The position numbers were made by a program, and so were the translations under genes. Source: Polydactylus sextarius (Eukaryota; Chordata; Actinopteri; Polynemidae). Taken from it: a stretch of 64,000 bases of DNA. The notes beneath the pieces were generated by a model. The model searched no databases and was not told the DNA's origin. It saw only the letters and a program-made list of their open reading frames with translations. Location of the stretch: positions 18,164,001 through 18,228,000 of the forward strand of contig CM028912.1 of NCBI GenBank assembly GCA_016801845.1. Reading direction: 5' to 3'. The first letter of the stretch is position 1, and every line of letters starts with the position of its first letter. This document shows positions 26,909-38,937 of this stretch, one piece after another.

Positions 26909-26935
26909 ATGCTGGCTCGGGATCAGGAGATGATG
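26909..26935 (+). CDS. tmeff2: tmeff2 27-nt microexon, acidic Gly/Ser linker
   Basis: This exon is 27 bases between TTCTGCAG and GTAAG. Its first two bases complete the codon split from 15461, and the product reads DAGSGSGDD with one base carried to the next exon (phase 1 to 1). Skipping it keeps the frame and removes nine residues. The peptide links the two follistatin modules. It contains two Ser-Gly pairs close to Asp, a context used for chondroitin or heparan sulfate attachment. Human TMEFF2 has a near-identical linker and has been described as a proteoglycan (TENB2). The upstream tract has CU-rich elements and a TGC directly before the AG, as in neuronal microexons that depend on SRRM4. 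A CCT/CTT array lies 13 bases after the exon. Identity is secure; regulated use is inference. Confidence 0.93.
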
Positions 26936-27010
26936 GTAAGATTACTCATCACCTCCTCTTCCTCCTCCTTCTCCTCCTCTTCCTCCTCCTCCTTTTCCAC
27001 TCTCCTCATC
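26936..27010 (+). promoter_or_regulatory. Donor site and CCT/CTT pyrimidine array behind the microexon
   Basis: The donor GTAAG at 26936 is followed, from 26949, by roughly 60 bases of repeated CCT and CTT units with scarcely any purine. Polypyrimidine-binding proteins bind such RNA, and tracts of this kind next to very short exons often control their inclusion. The position is read directly; the regulatory role is inferred. Confidence 0.5.
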
Positions 27011-27722
27011 TGTTGTAATTTTGAGTCCAGAGAAGTTCAATTCACACAGACCTGAGGCCCTAAAACAAAGGAACTTACATATGCTCGACTGAACAAACAA
27101 ACAAGTTTGACATGAATGTACTTTAAGTTCTATAATGCTGCTTAAGGTATAATAGCTTACGCTGCAGGTTAGAGTCATTTCTCTCACTGCTTTACTTTCT
27201 GTTTAGGTTTGTTTCACTCTCAGTACTCTGAGCTCTGGCTAAGGCAGACAGGTGTTCCTATTATTCTGTCCTCCTCATTTATGTCACAGACTTGGCTGAC
27301 TAACACAAACATCTTTGTATAATCCAACACAATGAAACAGCATCACAAACTGATCATAGTGTTGAATCAACCTCTCTCAAACAAAAAATCACTCAATCAA
27401 CTAGTTGTTTCTAATAGATTGACAACTGAGTTTAGGTCATTGTTTCTTGTTACCTGATTCCAATTTACCTAACCTACACATAGTTCATATAAGAAACTCA
27501 CATGATCAGTGATTATGATTTTTTTTTAATTTAAACATTTAACGTGCCTCACCTTAGAGCACATTACAACAAACAGGCATCAACCTTCTAATCATCAAAT
27601 GTTAATAATGTTTATGTTAATAATAATAATATGGATTTACTATCCAAATCATTCAAGCTTGTTTTCATACCATCATGGAATTTATGGCCTGGGAGGCAGG
27701 AAATTATTAGAATAACAGGACG

Positions 27723-27753
<31 letters not shown>

Positions 27754-27758
27754 TGTGT
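27723..27758. repeat. T18-(GT)9 compound microsatellite
   Basis: An 18-base T run is followed directly by nine GT units. Confidence 0.95.
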
Positions 27759-28854
27759 ATGTGGCATTTGTGTGTGTATGTTTGACATTTATTAGTAGAA
27801 TCACCCCCTGAGATGAACCACCTCATTTCAATGAGGTCCTTAACTCATATATAGAAAATATAATGCAGCACATAAAACAAATCAGCATAAATGCTTCCCC
27901 CCGGTTCTGCTCTGATGCCAGCATTGTTTTAAATGTAATTATGTTTTAAATACAATTAAAAGTTGCCTGAAGATAAGCAGAAAGAAAAGATCTAATGTTA
28001 TGAATGGAATTAAGTGAAATGGGAAGGATCATGTCAGTCTCGTGGCATTTTACATTTAATGGCAGGTCATCAGTTTTCTTTAGAAATTCTGGAAAAAAAA
28101 GAAAATATTCATGATTATCACATAAAAGAGTGAAACAGATTTGAGGCTTGTCTAGCAGCTCTTAAAGATTTTCAGTCTCCCACCCTTATAGACATTGACA
28201 TGATTGCGAACATGTCGTGGTATGTGTGACTTATTCTGCAGGGTGGACATTTAGATTTGGCCAAAGACTGTCAGTTTGTAATGACAGCGCAGACTGCATG
28301 TCTTAGAGCTGACCTTGTTCTCCACACCTTTCTCATTTAGGAGGGAGCACTTCTCACATGGTTTTCCTGCTGCTCAGTAAGCAGGAGCACCAGCAGCTGG
28401 CTTCTCAGAACAAGGAGTGTGTGGACAACACTGCAATTAATAGACACTGGAGCTGAGAAAAGATAGGAGTTTAGAGAGGGTGATAAGTATGTGAGAGCTG
28501 ATTGTAATACGATGGAAAAGAGCTCAGGGTTGTGAGCGACTGAATAACTTTTCTGAGAAAATAATCATGTAAAACCCAAAGCTGATTAATAATGTGTCAT
28601 TCAACTAAGACTCTAATTTGTTGCCTAATTGACTAACAAGACTCAGTTCCAACGTCAGAGCAGACAGAACACAGTCGGCAGTCATGCTCATCTGTCAGTT
28701 CACGTTTGTACGCATGCATATATTTACACTCAACTGTCTCGTTTCTATCTGTCATCCTGTGTGTTTACTCATGGCTTTCCTTCATTAACTCTCATGCATG
28801 GAGCTTCTCCAAGCACATATGAGACGGAGATTAGAAAAAAAAGATTAGTCCCCC

Positions 28855-28858
<4 letters not shown>

Positions 28859-28895
<37 letters not shown>
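28859..28895. repeat. (AG)18 microsatellite
   Basis: About 18 AG units head a purine-rich stretch that continues with imperfect GAGA units to about 29100. Confidence 0.96.
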
Positions 28896-28898
<3 letters not shown>

Positions 28899-29471
28899 AT
28901 GGCCGACAGACAGATGAACAAACGGAAATGAAACTGGTGCTAGGTCAACCAGAGAGAGACAGAGAGGGAGAGAGAGAGTGGACAAAGAAATGGCCTGAGG
29001 AAAGTCGCAAAATAGATAACTGAGGAAACAGAAGGCGAGTGATGCAGAGATGGAGGGAGGGGGAGGAAGAGGAGAGCAGCGAGCGATAAGAAGCAAGAGG
29101 AACAAGATGAAACACATTTTCATGTATGGCCTCTGAATGCAATATTCAGAACATGTTCTGTGCTTTATGATAAACCTAATTATCTGAAGAAGGTCCTTGT
29201 AACACAGCAAGCTAAGGGACAAACCATACATACATCTTCCATTGTATGTTACCATGAGAATTCTAAAAGTGACATACATGACAAACAAGATTTGTTTTTA
29301 TCATTTTATTTCCATCAACCACTGCCATTGGAGCACAATGCTCTGTATTTTCATTGTAATGTACATGAATTAATTCTAGGCAACATTATGCACATGAACA
29401 TCAATAAAACTTATCATTAAGAAATAGGAATATATTCTTTCTTTTAAAAAAGTATAAGCTCAACATAATGG

Positions 29472-29500
29472 TGGTTGGTTAGTTGGTTGGTTGGTTGGTT
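29472..29500. repeat. (TTGG)n tetranucleotide repeat
   Basis: Seven TTGG-type units, one altered to TTAG. Confidence 0.85.
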
Positions 29501-30714
29501 TCTAGAAATGGTTGAATTTAGCAGTGTGTCTTAGTAAAATTACCTGTCATGACACAATATGAACCTTAGTCAATTGCTAATCCCACTAGCATAAAAGCCT
29601 CAATGTTGAAACAGCTAATATCCATAACCCATTACTCTGAGGTCAGATACTCCAACTTTGGGATTGAAAGCCATCGTATTATGCGCTCCATAACACAGAT
29701 AAAGAGTGCACAAAGTGAATTTTATGAATGGAAAGAGAATGGAGGAAATCAACCACTGTAACATTATCGTAATGCAGTGATCCTCTATATATAATTTGCA
29801 AAACAAAACAAGTAGAGTTAAAGTTAAGTTTTTACAACTTTATTGGTATCATTTTGAATTTTTGAGGTTTGAATATATTATCAATAATCTAACCTGCTTG
29901 TTAAAGTACGTAAACTAGGCAGCCAAATAAAGTTGTGCACGGTCACTTTAACTTCCCAGGAGGATCTGTCATAGTTGATATTCTGTTTTAGTGGTGCAAA
30001 TTTATAAGAAATTTGTAATTAATCAAATTAAGTAGACAGAAATACAGTGGAGTAAATCTGGAGCTATTATGGCCCTGCGGGATTTGGGTCCCCTGGGCAG
30101 TTGCCTAGTTTGCCCAGTTGATAATCCAGCCTTGGGATTTCTTTATCAGATTTATAATAGGAGTACTATTAATTGCCACAGTGCAGTTGTGTTCTATCCA
30201 GTTTCTTTATGTCATGTCCTCTACATAGACTGATCAACCAAGTTGATCATCAGTCAAGGCTGACATTTGTCAGGATGTTGTCATCAAGGGCATATTATGA
30301 TACTTTTACATGATTTTGTTTGTCAGGTGTGGTTTAGTTTTAAAATGATCTGTAGTCACCAGACAATATCACCAATAGAAGATGACAGGTTTTAGTCATT
30401 GTTGAGAAACCAAGTCGGGTCTCTTTTGCATAAACACTGCTCGTTCCTCTTCCTGTATAATACCATGAACAGACAACTTTTTGCCAGTGCTATCTCTAAA
30501 ACCATTTCTAATTGTCTAATTTGTGAATCTCATTCAACAATTGTTTAAAGTAACTTTACTTTAATGCCTAGAGGAAGCGAATGCAAATGTCTAATTTGGT
30601 TGGTACTGATACTAAATCGACTTTATCCTGCCAGATTGAGCTAATGTGAGAATAGACCAGGTAACTGTCTGCAGAAGTGACAGCGAGCAAGTTTATGTGT
30701 TAATGTGAAACATT

Positions 30715-30745
30715 CCTTTATTGATCCTAATGGGGGAATCTCAGG
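30715..30745. repeat. Possible LINE 3' end fragment
   Basis: The stretch TTTATTGATCCTAATGGGGG resembles the 'tttattgatcc...gggga' motif at the 3' end of widespread fish retroelements. No coding part lies beside it. Confidence 0.35.
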
Positions 30746-32044
30746 AAAAGGTCGACACTAAGAGCAGTGTTCAAACCAGTAGTCGAGAATATATGTCACT
30801 TTCTGCGGCTGTGCTGCGTGTGTGAAAGGGTAAATCTGAAGAATGTCCAGACATTATTCTCTAGACTCTATCAACCAGAAGTTATTATGTTAAAACAGTT
30901 TAAGAAATATACTGTAACACTGGAAATGTTTCCTGTGCCCTTCAAAATATGAGTGGGCATAAACAATTAAGGATTTTACATAGATTTACTTGTTCATAAC
31001 ATAGTGAAAACACATGACATATTATTATACAGACATGAAAAATAACCAGTGGCACAATAGAACCCATAGAATTGGACAGTGACATCTCAGGGACAAAGAG
31101 TTTAGTGTCACTATGCACATTAAAAACAACTGTCAATCTCTAAAACCAAGTTTGAAAGGTTTTCTCTGAATATCCCCATGGAAGCTCATAAGGGATGCTC
31201 ATCTTGTGAGACCTTTAGGTGGTTTTAAGTAGAAGGCTGAAAACTCTCCTTATTCTCCAACTGTCAGATAAATTTGATGAATCGATCATTCAGGAGGAAA
31301 AGAGACAATTAAGAAAAAATAGCTCAGGGGCAGAGAGGATATTTGTGCAGTACAGGAGTGAGAGGGGAGAGAAGAGGGCAAGGACAAGAGGAGGGGAAAC
31401 ACAAACACACCCTATAAAGATAGAATCATAGCAGAGGTCAAAATAGATGGAGAGATACAGTAGAAGAGACGGAAGGGAAGGAGGGGGGACCTGGCAGACG
31501 TGGAGGAACAGAGCTGCTGGTGTTTTATGAGCTGGCGAGAAGGTTAAAGAAAGTGGTTGTAAAAGGCGGGTTGGGCTCCTATTGAGGAAACTGGCAGTGC
31601 AGAGCCATTCTGGTAAAAATCAAATGTATTTTAATGGCCAATGATAAATTTACACACATAAAACTGGGGTCAGCTGGGTAGTTGCTGGTTTCATTGGCTG
31701 TGCAGTGTAAGTGTGAACGTGTGTGTTTGTCTGTGCAGAGATTAGACTCACAGCACATCCATTCCTGGGAGAATAGATTTGACTTAGATTACTTTTGGGG
31801 ACAAATTGCAAACTAAAAACCACTTAATTGGGGACAGTTTGTCCAACTGGGAAGAAAAGCCACGTGTCTTGTGGGATAAGGCTAATTTATGGGTCAGTGG
31901 TTAAACTTAGGGTCGGGCAAGTAGTAGTTACATTTAATGCTGGGATAAATCCATAGAAAGTGAATGTAAAGTTTATGAAATGTCTTTGAAACCATCAAAA
32001 GAAAAATATGTTTTTGTTTGTTTATGCTCGTGTGTGTGTATGCA

Positions 32045-32070
32045 TGTGTGTGTGTGTGTGTGTGTGTGTG
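32045..32070. repeat. (TG)13 microsatellite
   Basis: Uninterrupted TG units. Confidence 0.95.
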
Positions 32071-32618
32071 TTTTATCTGATAAGTGAGAACACAAGTCAA
32101 CTGTGCAGGGAGATGATGATCTTACGACGCAAGTCTGGTCACATGGCCCCTTGAGACAGAATCAGACATTTGTCCAAATCAAATTGTACAGTGGAGAAAT
32201 TGAATTGCACTCACATGATCATGAAAGGACAAAGGACAACCAGTGTCTCAGATTTCTTGTCCAAGTGTATTTTAAAAGAAGGCTACAGTCAGTATTTAGT
32301 CATTCTACCACTTGTAAAAATGGAACCAGTTGGGAGTAAAATACCAACCACGGGCTGGAAGGAGGGTGAAAGAAAGGACAAATACAAATGCTGTATATAT
32401 AGCTGAGAACAACACTAAGGTATTCACTCTGAAGATAGAGGTAAGGATGGATAGGATATCCCAGTTTGTTAGAAATTCTCAGTTGCAATATCTATAATCA
32501 ATGATTGTCTTTGCAAACTAGTCAACACTGAATGGACCAGTACCAATTTTGAGTGTAGTTGCTATGAATTGGCCCGTCTTTTGAAATCTTGTTTCTGAAC
32601 ATTTTCTGGTGAAATATA

Positions 32619-33796
32619 CACTCACCGGCCACTTTATTAGGCACACCTGTCCAACTGCTCGTTAACGCAAATTTCTAATCATCCAATCACATGGCAGCAA
32701 CTCAATGCATTTAGGCATATAGACATGGTCAAGACGATCTGCTGCAGTTCGAACCGAGCATCAGAATGGGGAAGAAAGGTGATTTAAGTGACTTTGAATG
32801 TGGCATGGTTGTTGGTGCCAGACGGGCTGGTCTGAGTATTTCAGAAACTGCTGATCTACTGGGATTTTCACACACAACCATCAGAGAATGGTCAGAAAAA
32901 GAGAAAATATCCAGTGAGCGGCAGTTCTGTGGGCGAAAATGCCTTGTTGATGCCAGAGGTCAGAGCAGAATGACCAGACTGGTTCTAGCGGATAGAAAGG
33001 CAACAGTAACTCAAATAACCACTCACTACAACCAATGTATGCAGAAGAGCATCTCTGAAGGCACAACACGATGAACCTTGAGGCAAATGGGCTACAGCAG
33101 CAGAAGACCACACCGGGAGACGGGAGGCTACAATTCGCACAGGCTCACCGAAATTGGACAATAGAAGATTGGAAAAACGTTGCTTGGTCTGATGAGTCTC
33201 GATTTCTGCTGCGACATTCGGATGGTAGGGTCAGAATTTGGTGTCAACAACATAAAAGCATGGATCCATCCTGCCTTGTATCAGCGGTTCAGGCTGCTGG
33301 TGGTGTAATGGTGTGGGGGATATTTTCTTGGCACTCTTTGGGCCCCTTAGTACCAACTGAGCATCGTGGCAACGCCACAGCCTACCTGAGTATTGTTGCT
33401 GACCATCTCCATCCCTTTATGACCACAATGTACCCATCTTCTGATGGCTACTTCCAGCAGGATAACCTGCGCCATGTCATAAAGCTCGAATCATCTCAGA
33501 CTGGTTTGTTGAACATGACAATGAGTTCACTGTACTCAAATGGCCTCCACAGTCACCAGATCTCAATCCAATAGAGCACCTTTGGGATGTGGTGGAACGG
33601 GAGATTCGCATCATGGATGTGCAGCCGACAAATCTGCAGCAACTGATGCTATCATGTCAATATGGACCAAACTCTCTGAGGAATGTTTCCAGTACCTTGT
33701 TGAATCTATGCCACGAAGGATTATGGCAGTTCTGAAGGCAAAAGGGGGTCCAACCCGGTACGAGCAAGGTATAACTAATAAAGTGGCCAGTGAGTG
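32619..33796 (+). mobile_element. Tc1-like transposon, complete ends, inactive
   Basis: The 1,178-bp element begins CACTCACCGGCCACTTTATT and ends with the near inverse; the terminal repeats agree at 25 of 29 positions. TA dinucleotides flank it at 32617-32618 and 33797-33798, the target duplication of Tc1/mariner elements. Inside is a transposase gene on the plus strand, broken by a stop, a deletion and frameshifts. The length, TA target and DDE-type motifs place it firmly in the Tc1 family. The ends differ little from each other, suggesting a fairly recent insertion compared with the Tc1-like relic at 42291. Confidence 0.95.
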
Positions 33797-33800
33797 TATA
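32766..33800 (+). pseudogene. Tc1-like transposase pseudogene
   Basis: The first open part (32766-33074, 102 codons) starts MGKKGDLSDFE and carries the helix-turn-helix DNA-binding region (SISETADLLGFSHTTIREW). A TGA at 33072 ends it, where the family usually has an Arg codon. Shortly after 33110 about 30 bases appear to be missing. The catalytic region follows in another frame: WSDESRF (first Asp at 33191-33193) and FQQDN (second Asp at 33461-33463). An apparent two-base insertion just after FQQDN shifts the frame again before NPIEHLW, which supplies the third acidic residue (33574-33576). Another small indel lies near 33645, and the usual stop near 33763 seems to be lost. It cannot make an active transposase. 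Confidence 0.92.
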
Positions 33801-35734
33801 CGGTACCAGTCATTTCAGCAAAGTTCAACAAGACAGATGTCCTAAATTCTGGGGAAACATCTCACGCTGAACAATGAATATCAACCACATTGTGGCACAA
33901 AAAGAAGTCAGAGGAATCACCAAGTTCTTAGGAGGTACAAATCAGGGGATGATGAATATCTGTACCAAATTTTGTGCGAATTGATCCTGTAAGTTGGGAT
34001 GTCCTGATACAAGAAAAATCTGGTCAATGATACTGATATTACTGAAATTCCATGATTTTTGAGTCACAACAAGGGCTGGTACCAAAATATTACAACAGAT
34101 GAGTAGAACGATCGCAGATTGCAATCTTCATAAATTTGAAGACCATAAAAACACTCACATCACACATCACAAGTAGTCCATCCATTGAGATATTTTAGTC
34201 AACACCAAAGTGTTGGAGTAATAGACTTCCTAACATTGTCATTCACAGAGCTGTGCACCAAGTGTTGTTAAAAAACAGAACAGTGATTGAAGAGTTAATT
34301 ACAGAGAGAGCACAGTCTGTTAAAATGTTAGCAACTGTAATTATTCACTATCTTTTCATAAGACCCAAGTACTTTAGGTTTTGTGCATTCTCTGATGTTT
34401 TTTTTTTTCAGTTTAATATTAAATATCTACTTTTTGAAAATTCCAAATAGACCAAGCTAGAGCACTGCTTTGCAGCCAGCAGGATTCTCCTGCCTCAAGC
34501 TCCAAAGTCAATGATTTAAACTGTCATGCTCCGTGGATTACCGACATTAAAGTGACCTAATTCTGCCTGAGTTTTTAAGGGTAAGTCTTATCTAAATTAA
34601 GTGCTTTGTCAAGGTCAAACCAGTGTCCCAACTTATCGGAGCCATTTTTCTGTTTGAATGGTAAAAAATGAATCCATTATGAGTCCTTAGCGGTAGAGAG
34701 AGAGCATCAGGGCTGTCTGCAGTCTAATTACCAGTATTTATGGGGCATTCTTTTAAGTGTCTCTCTCAGTCTTTTCAACTACTTGATTTCCTTTGTCTGT
34801 TTCTTTAATTATTTCCTGAGATTTGTTTAGACTGAGACTTTTTAAGCTCCTCAGTATGATCAAGAATAGAGTTGGGCTGATGGACGATAACATCACCCAT
34901 TGATGATGATGTCGAACAGTGACATTTCTCATTTTAATTACCAAAAGCAGCACTCAGCACAGACGGCTGCTGAATATTTTCTACATTTCTTTGCTAATGA
35001 TTATTAGTGTGTGATATTTTCAACCTCATTGTTGGAATTCTGAGTCATCTGCTGCTGTGGCTAAATAATATTTTACTTTCACACACTAATTTTCACTGAC
35101 TCACGCAGCCGGATATCACACTGTAGGAGCATCATCCCCTGATGTAATTGCCCATCATGATGTTTCATTGTGATCATTGTCATAGTCCAATACCATAGAC
35201 ATCACTCATCATCCATCACTATTGATGATGCTCATAGTGTCTAGATAGATAACACTATTAAATTTGTATTTGTACAGACATGCACACAAGTTCCAAACCA
35301 TGTCTCCACCCTTGATTTTACATTTACTTTTCTGAGTGTTGACTAATGAAAAGATAAACATTGCACTTTGCTTAATTGAAATACAATAGCCTGATTGGGG
35401 TAATTAATCTAATGATCAGACCCACAACAGTATGGATTTGCAAGCAGTTCATTAATTTGAATTAATGGCAAGACTCTACTATGGTGCAATTATGAATTCA
35501 ATTTCAATTGATCTCTCTTGGCCAGTATGTGGCAATGCACAAAAATGATTATATGAGGTAGCGCTCCACACTTTATTACTTTATTGACTCTCTAAATATT
35601 GCAGTACAACATATTCAATATCAAAATTCATAAAAGAGCCAGCAAAAGTATAAGTGTTAGGCCTACTGTTTCATTGCATCAAGAAAGTCTCAGGTATTTA
35701 GGAAGTAGATACTGAAATGCATGATGACTAGAGT
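33797..35734 (+). other. 35-kb intron, between Tc1 element and TAGAA array
   Basis: No gene recognised. It is AT-rich with short poly-T runs and includes the TGATGA-rich repeat candidate at about 34868-35235. Confidence 0.65.
34868..35235. repeat. Candidate short transposon rich in TGATGA
   Basis: The left part holds GTTGGGCTGATGGACGATAA followed by CCATTGATGATGATGTC, and the right part is CATCACTCATCATCCATC followed by ATTGATGATGCTC. Read on opposite strands the two ends share TGATGGA-GAT-type blocks. This suggests an old inverted-repeat element of about 370 bp. No clear target duplication was found. Confidence 0.35.
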
Positions 35735-35821
35735 TAGAATAGAATAGAATAGAATAGAATAGAATAGAATAGAATAGAATAGAATAGAATAGAATGGAAT
35801 AGAATGGAATAGAATAGAATG
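35735..35821. repeat. (TAGAA)17 pentanucleotide array
   Basis: About 87 bases of TAGAA units, with two late units changed to TGGAA. The open frame on the minus strand here is a repeated FYSI/LFYS translation of the array. Confidence 0.96.
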
Positions 35822-37539
35822 GTGTGTTAGTGAGGTAAAAATGTGGGTGACCTGCAGTTCCCCTGGCCGTTGTTCCCATCCATTCCTGCTTCAGCAGCCT
35901 CCACACTAACAATCTGCTGCCCCAGTCACACTGCTATTGCTATGGTAACCAAGTTAGAGGTTTAGGAAAGTGAGTAATCGAATCTTCCACTTTGTAGCGT
36001 TACGATAAGGCTCACCACGGTTGGCCCACCCGATTGTGTGTGTATACATATGTGTTTGTGTGTGTCCTATTTGGTCATTCTTTGCTGCATGCCTTATTCA
36101 CACAAACACAGAGACACACATAAACACAGGCACACACAGAACCTATCTAGCCAATATGTTCCACATTAATAGGCAGGTGAAAGCCGAAGGGCAGATAGGC
36201 TTCCAGCCTTGTTGAAAAGTCCGACCCTTACTGAAGTTGACATCCCGCACCAATATCTTCAAAATTAAGGAAAGGATTTTACTGTTGGATGAAATTGCAT
36301 GCTTTTCTTAAACTAAAAAATACATGATTACACATTGACATAATTCTGAATGCATGTATCCTGGTTAAGCAACTGTCACTGGAATAAATGAAGGGGCATC
36401 CCTGTTCTCTATACTACAGTCATGCTGGTCATGGTAGGTATGATTGGACTTAGCATTGTTTAATGTTCTAGTGCGCACAAGAGGGTTCTTGTGATATATT
36501 GTGTAAATTAGACAATTGCACAAAAATGCAACATTATGTTAATTGGCTGGCACCCAAATAAAATCCTACTCAAGGTCACATAAATGCTTTGATTAGCTCT
36601 GATGGTATTACCATTAGAACATACATTCTTTTTTTAAACACACACTAATTGGCAGCATAATTAGTTTAAAGTCTGCAGACCACTCCCTGCGATGAAAAAT
36701 GAACAATTCTATATGAGGTGATTTAAGTATTGTAATAAATATGTATACCAAAGCACACATAAGGGATGTGCTTATATGTGAGTTGTAGTGTTGCTGATGA
36801 CAGTAATGTCTAAATAATTCTATATAATATGTGCAAAGACATCTCCCATACCTCAACTAAAAACTAATGAAGACAATAAATTAAATTACAAAGGATTTCC
36901 AGGAGAGCAAATATTAGAAATAAGAGAAGCTTAAAACATTATATAAATCATAAAGAGCAAGACTGAAGTAAACAAAATAAATAATGTGAAACCAACTTCA
37001 AAATTAGTTGTGCAATGATATTTTAAACACAAACAGCTTCGTTTCAGGTAAACCTATCTCGCGCTAAGATATTTTATCCCCAATGAGACTTTGCTAAAAA
37101 TAACTTTGGGCAGTAAGTCATTTGGTGTAAACATCTGCCAAACAGCAGGATTACATTTCACAGGATTTATGTTCAGATTCCAGGTGGTGATGGTGACAAG
37201 AAGACAGACGGGTTTGGACGACATGTTTGCATACATAATCAGCCGTATTTGTCAGAAGGAACAGTACGTGTATAGAAAGGGCATGAGGTTTATTGTGTAT
37301 TGTACGTATCAGGATATTTCCCCACGTTGAAATTGATCTGCCTTACGGAAAATTTGTTAAGGCAGACCACATTAGAAAGGCTTGGTCATAATCTAGACAG
37401 GGATAGAATCCCACCACCCACACCCCTACACACCCTCACCCCCAATTTTCCATCTCACACCTCTCCTGTTTCGTTTTTTCCACAGGAATGATGTATCTAA
37501 TCATGCCGTTCTGAAGTCATTATTAAAAATTCCATTGCC

Positions 37540-37588
37540 TGTGTGTGTGTGTGTGTGTAAGAGAGAGTGTGTGACAGAATGTGCGTGC

Positions 37589-37617
<29 letters not shown>
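37540..37617. repeat. Two neighbouring (TG)n microsatellites
   Basis: Nine GT units at 37541-37558 and about fourteen at 37590-37617 are separated by a GAGAGAGTGTG spacer. Confidence 0.94.
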
Positions 37618-37619
<2 letters not shown>

Positions 37620-38058
37620 CAGCAGGGGTTGTGAATGAGTTGGGGGTGGGGACAGCAGTGATGTTCTGGCAGTATCTGGCATGAGAAGGGAATGTAAAGC
37701 GGCGAGTGGCAGCCGCTGTGTGTCAGAGCTATCAGCGGAGGTGGGTGAAAAGTGGGACAGAGGCTTGATGAGAAAAGCAGGGTCACCTTTGGGCCAGCCC
37801 TCTCTATCCTCAGCATCAGGGATTTTATTGTCATATTTTTTTCCGTCATTCTGAAAATAATGGAACAGGGCTAAGAAGGGAAGCGACATGTGTGGGAGGA
37901 AGATTGTGCCAAATTGAGGTCCATATAAAGGGAGGGATGGACAGATATTAGAAGAGAGTGGTGGGAGTTTTGAACTTTTTTTCTGTAATTGCAGGGTTTG
38001 CCTGGGATTAAGAAAGGGAACAGGAGAATCAGGTGGACACTTTAGGGAAGAATTTGAG

Positions 38059-38060
<2 letters not shown>

Positions 38061-38090
<30 letters not shown>
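38061..38090. repeat. (GT)15 microsatellite
   Basis: Uninterrupted GT units. Confidence 0.96.
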
Positions 38091-38091
<1 letters not shown>

Positions 38092-38913
38092 CGTTGATAG
38101 ATTTGAAAGTATTGGATTTAAAGCTAGTATTGTGAACTGCCCCTTCCACTATGAGCGTAAAAGCAAAAGTCAGCAGTTGTAAGCCTTCATATCTGACTGG
38201 AGGGGAAAAATAGATTGTAAAAGTGCATGTATAGCAGTAGTTCTTCATAATGTCATAACCGTGGATAATAAAACAAATGACAGATTGTATCTTCATCTTC
38301 CTGGAAATGGCGGCATACTATATATCAGCTCTGTGATATTCAGTTATATTGTGCCATAACCATCTGCTGTTTACACTCTCTTACAGTGTAACTGTCATGG
38401 CTGTAAAGAGTGTACTCAGGGAAACGGATAGGGTGTCCCAGATAACTGAAGGCTCATAATCCTTCATGCAGCGGCAGTAGAGACATCCATTCGCCCTTTT
38501 GGCCTGTCCCCAGGGATTTCAGGTCATGCCTTCTTATGTAACTCTGGTAAAAACATTTGTACTGGCACCATATCAGTTGTCTCAGCTCAATGTCTCTGCA
38601 TCCACCTTAAAAATACTCTTACTACAGTTTTGCCCAATTTCAGTCACCATGGTGATGCTCATATTATATATATTTTTTATATTTCATATATTTTTCCTCT
38701 GGATGGATATTGGCTCATGCTTCTTTAAGAATTTCTCCTTTTGCAAGTTACAGTTTGGTCAAATCCCAGAGTTCTGTGATTACGCCGGCTGTCATTTCCT
38801 TTGTCACCAGCGAGCTAGCACAGCTCATTAGAGACTGTCTGTGCCTAGATGATGCTGGCGAAGCAATTTGAGCTACGGGCTCACGAAGATACGTTGGCCT
38901 CAATTCCAGGTAC

Positions 38914-38937
38914 AAAAAAAAAAAAAAAAAAAAAAAA
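38914..38937. repeat. Poly-A run
   Basis: 24 A followed by GAAAAAGAAAG; a possible old retrocopy tail, but the sequence before it shows no recognisable retroelement. Confidence 0.88.

Larger units (their letters stand above)
27011..32618 (+). other. tmeff2 35-kb intron, first part
   Basis: No exon recognised. It contains the T/GT run at 27723, the GA run at 28859, a TTGG run and a TG run, listed separately. The open frame of 147 codons on the minus strand at 28845-29288 is built on the antisense of the GA run and is not a gene. Confidence 0.7.

Noticed and set aside
28845..29288. 147-codon minus-strand open frame
   Set aside because: It begins in ordinary intron and runs into the antisense of the AG microsatellite, giving repeated SLSL; no domain.
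35679..35912. Minus-strand frame with repeated FYSI residues
   Set aside because: Translation of the TAGAA array.
37497..37889. 130-codon minus-strand frame with a His/Thr-rich run
   Set aside because: The run is the antisense of TG microsatellites; no domain in the rest.
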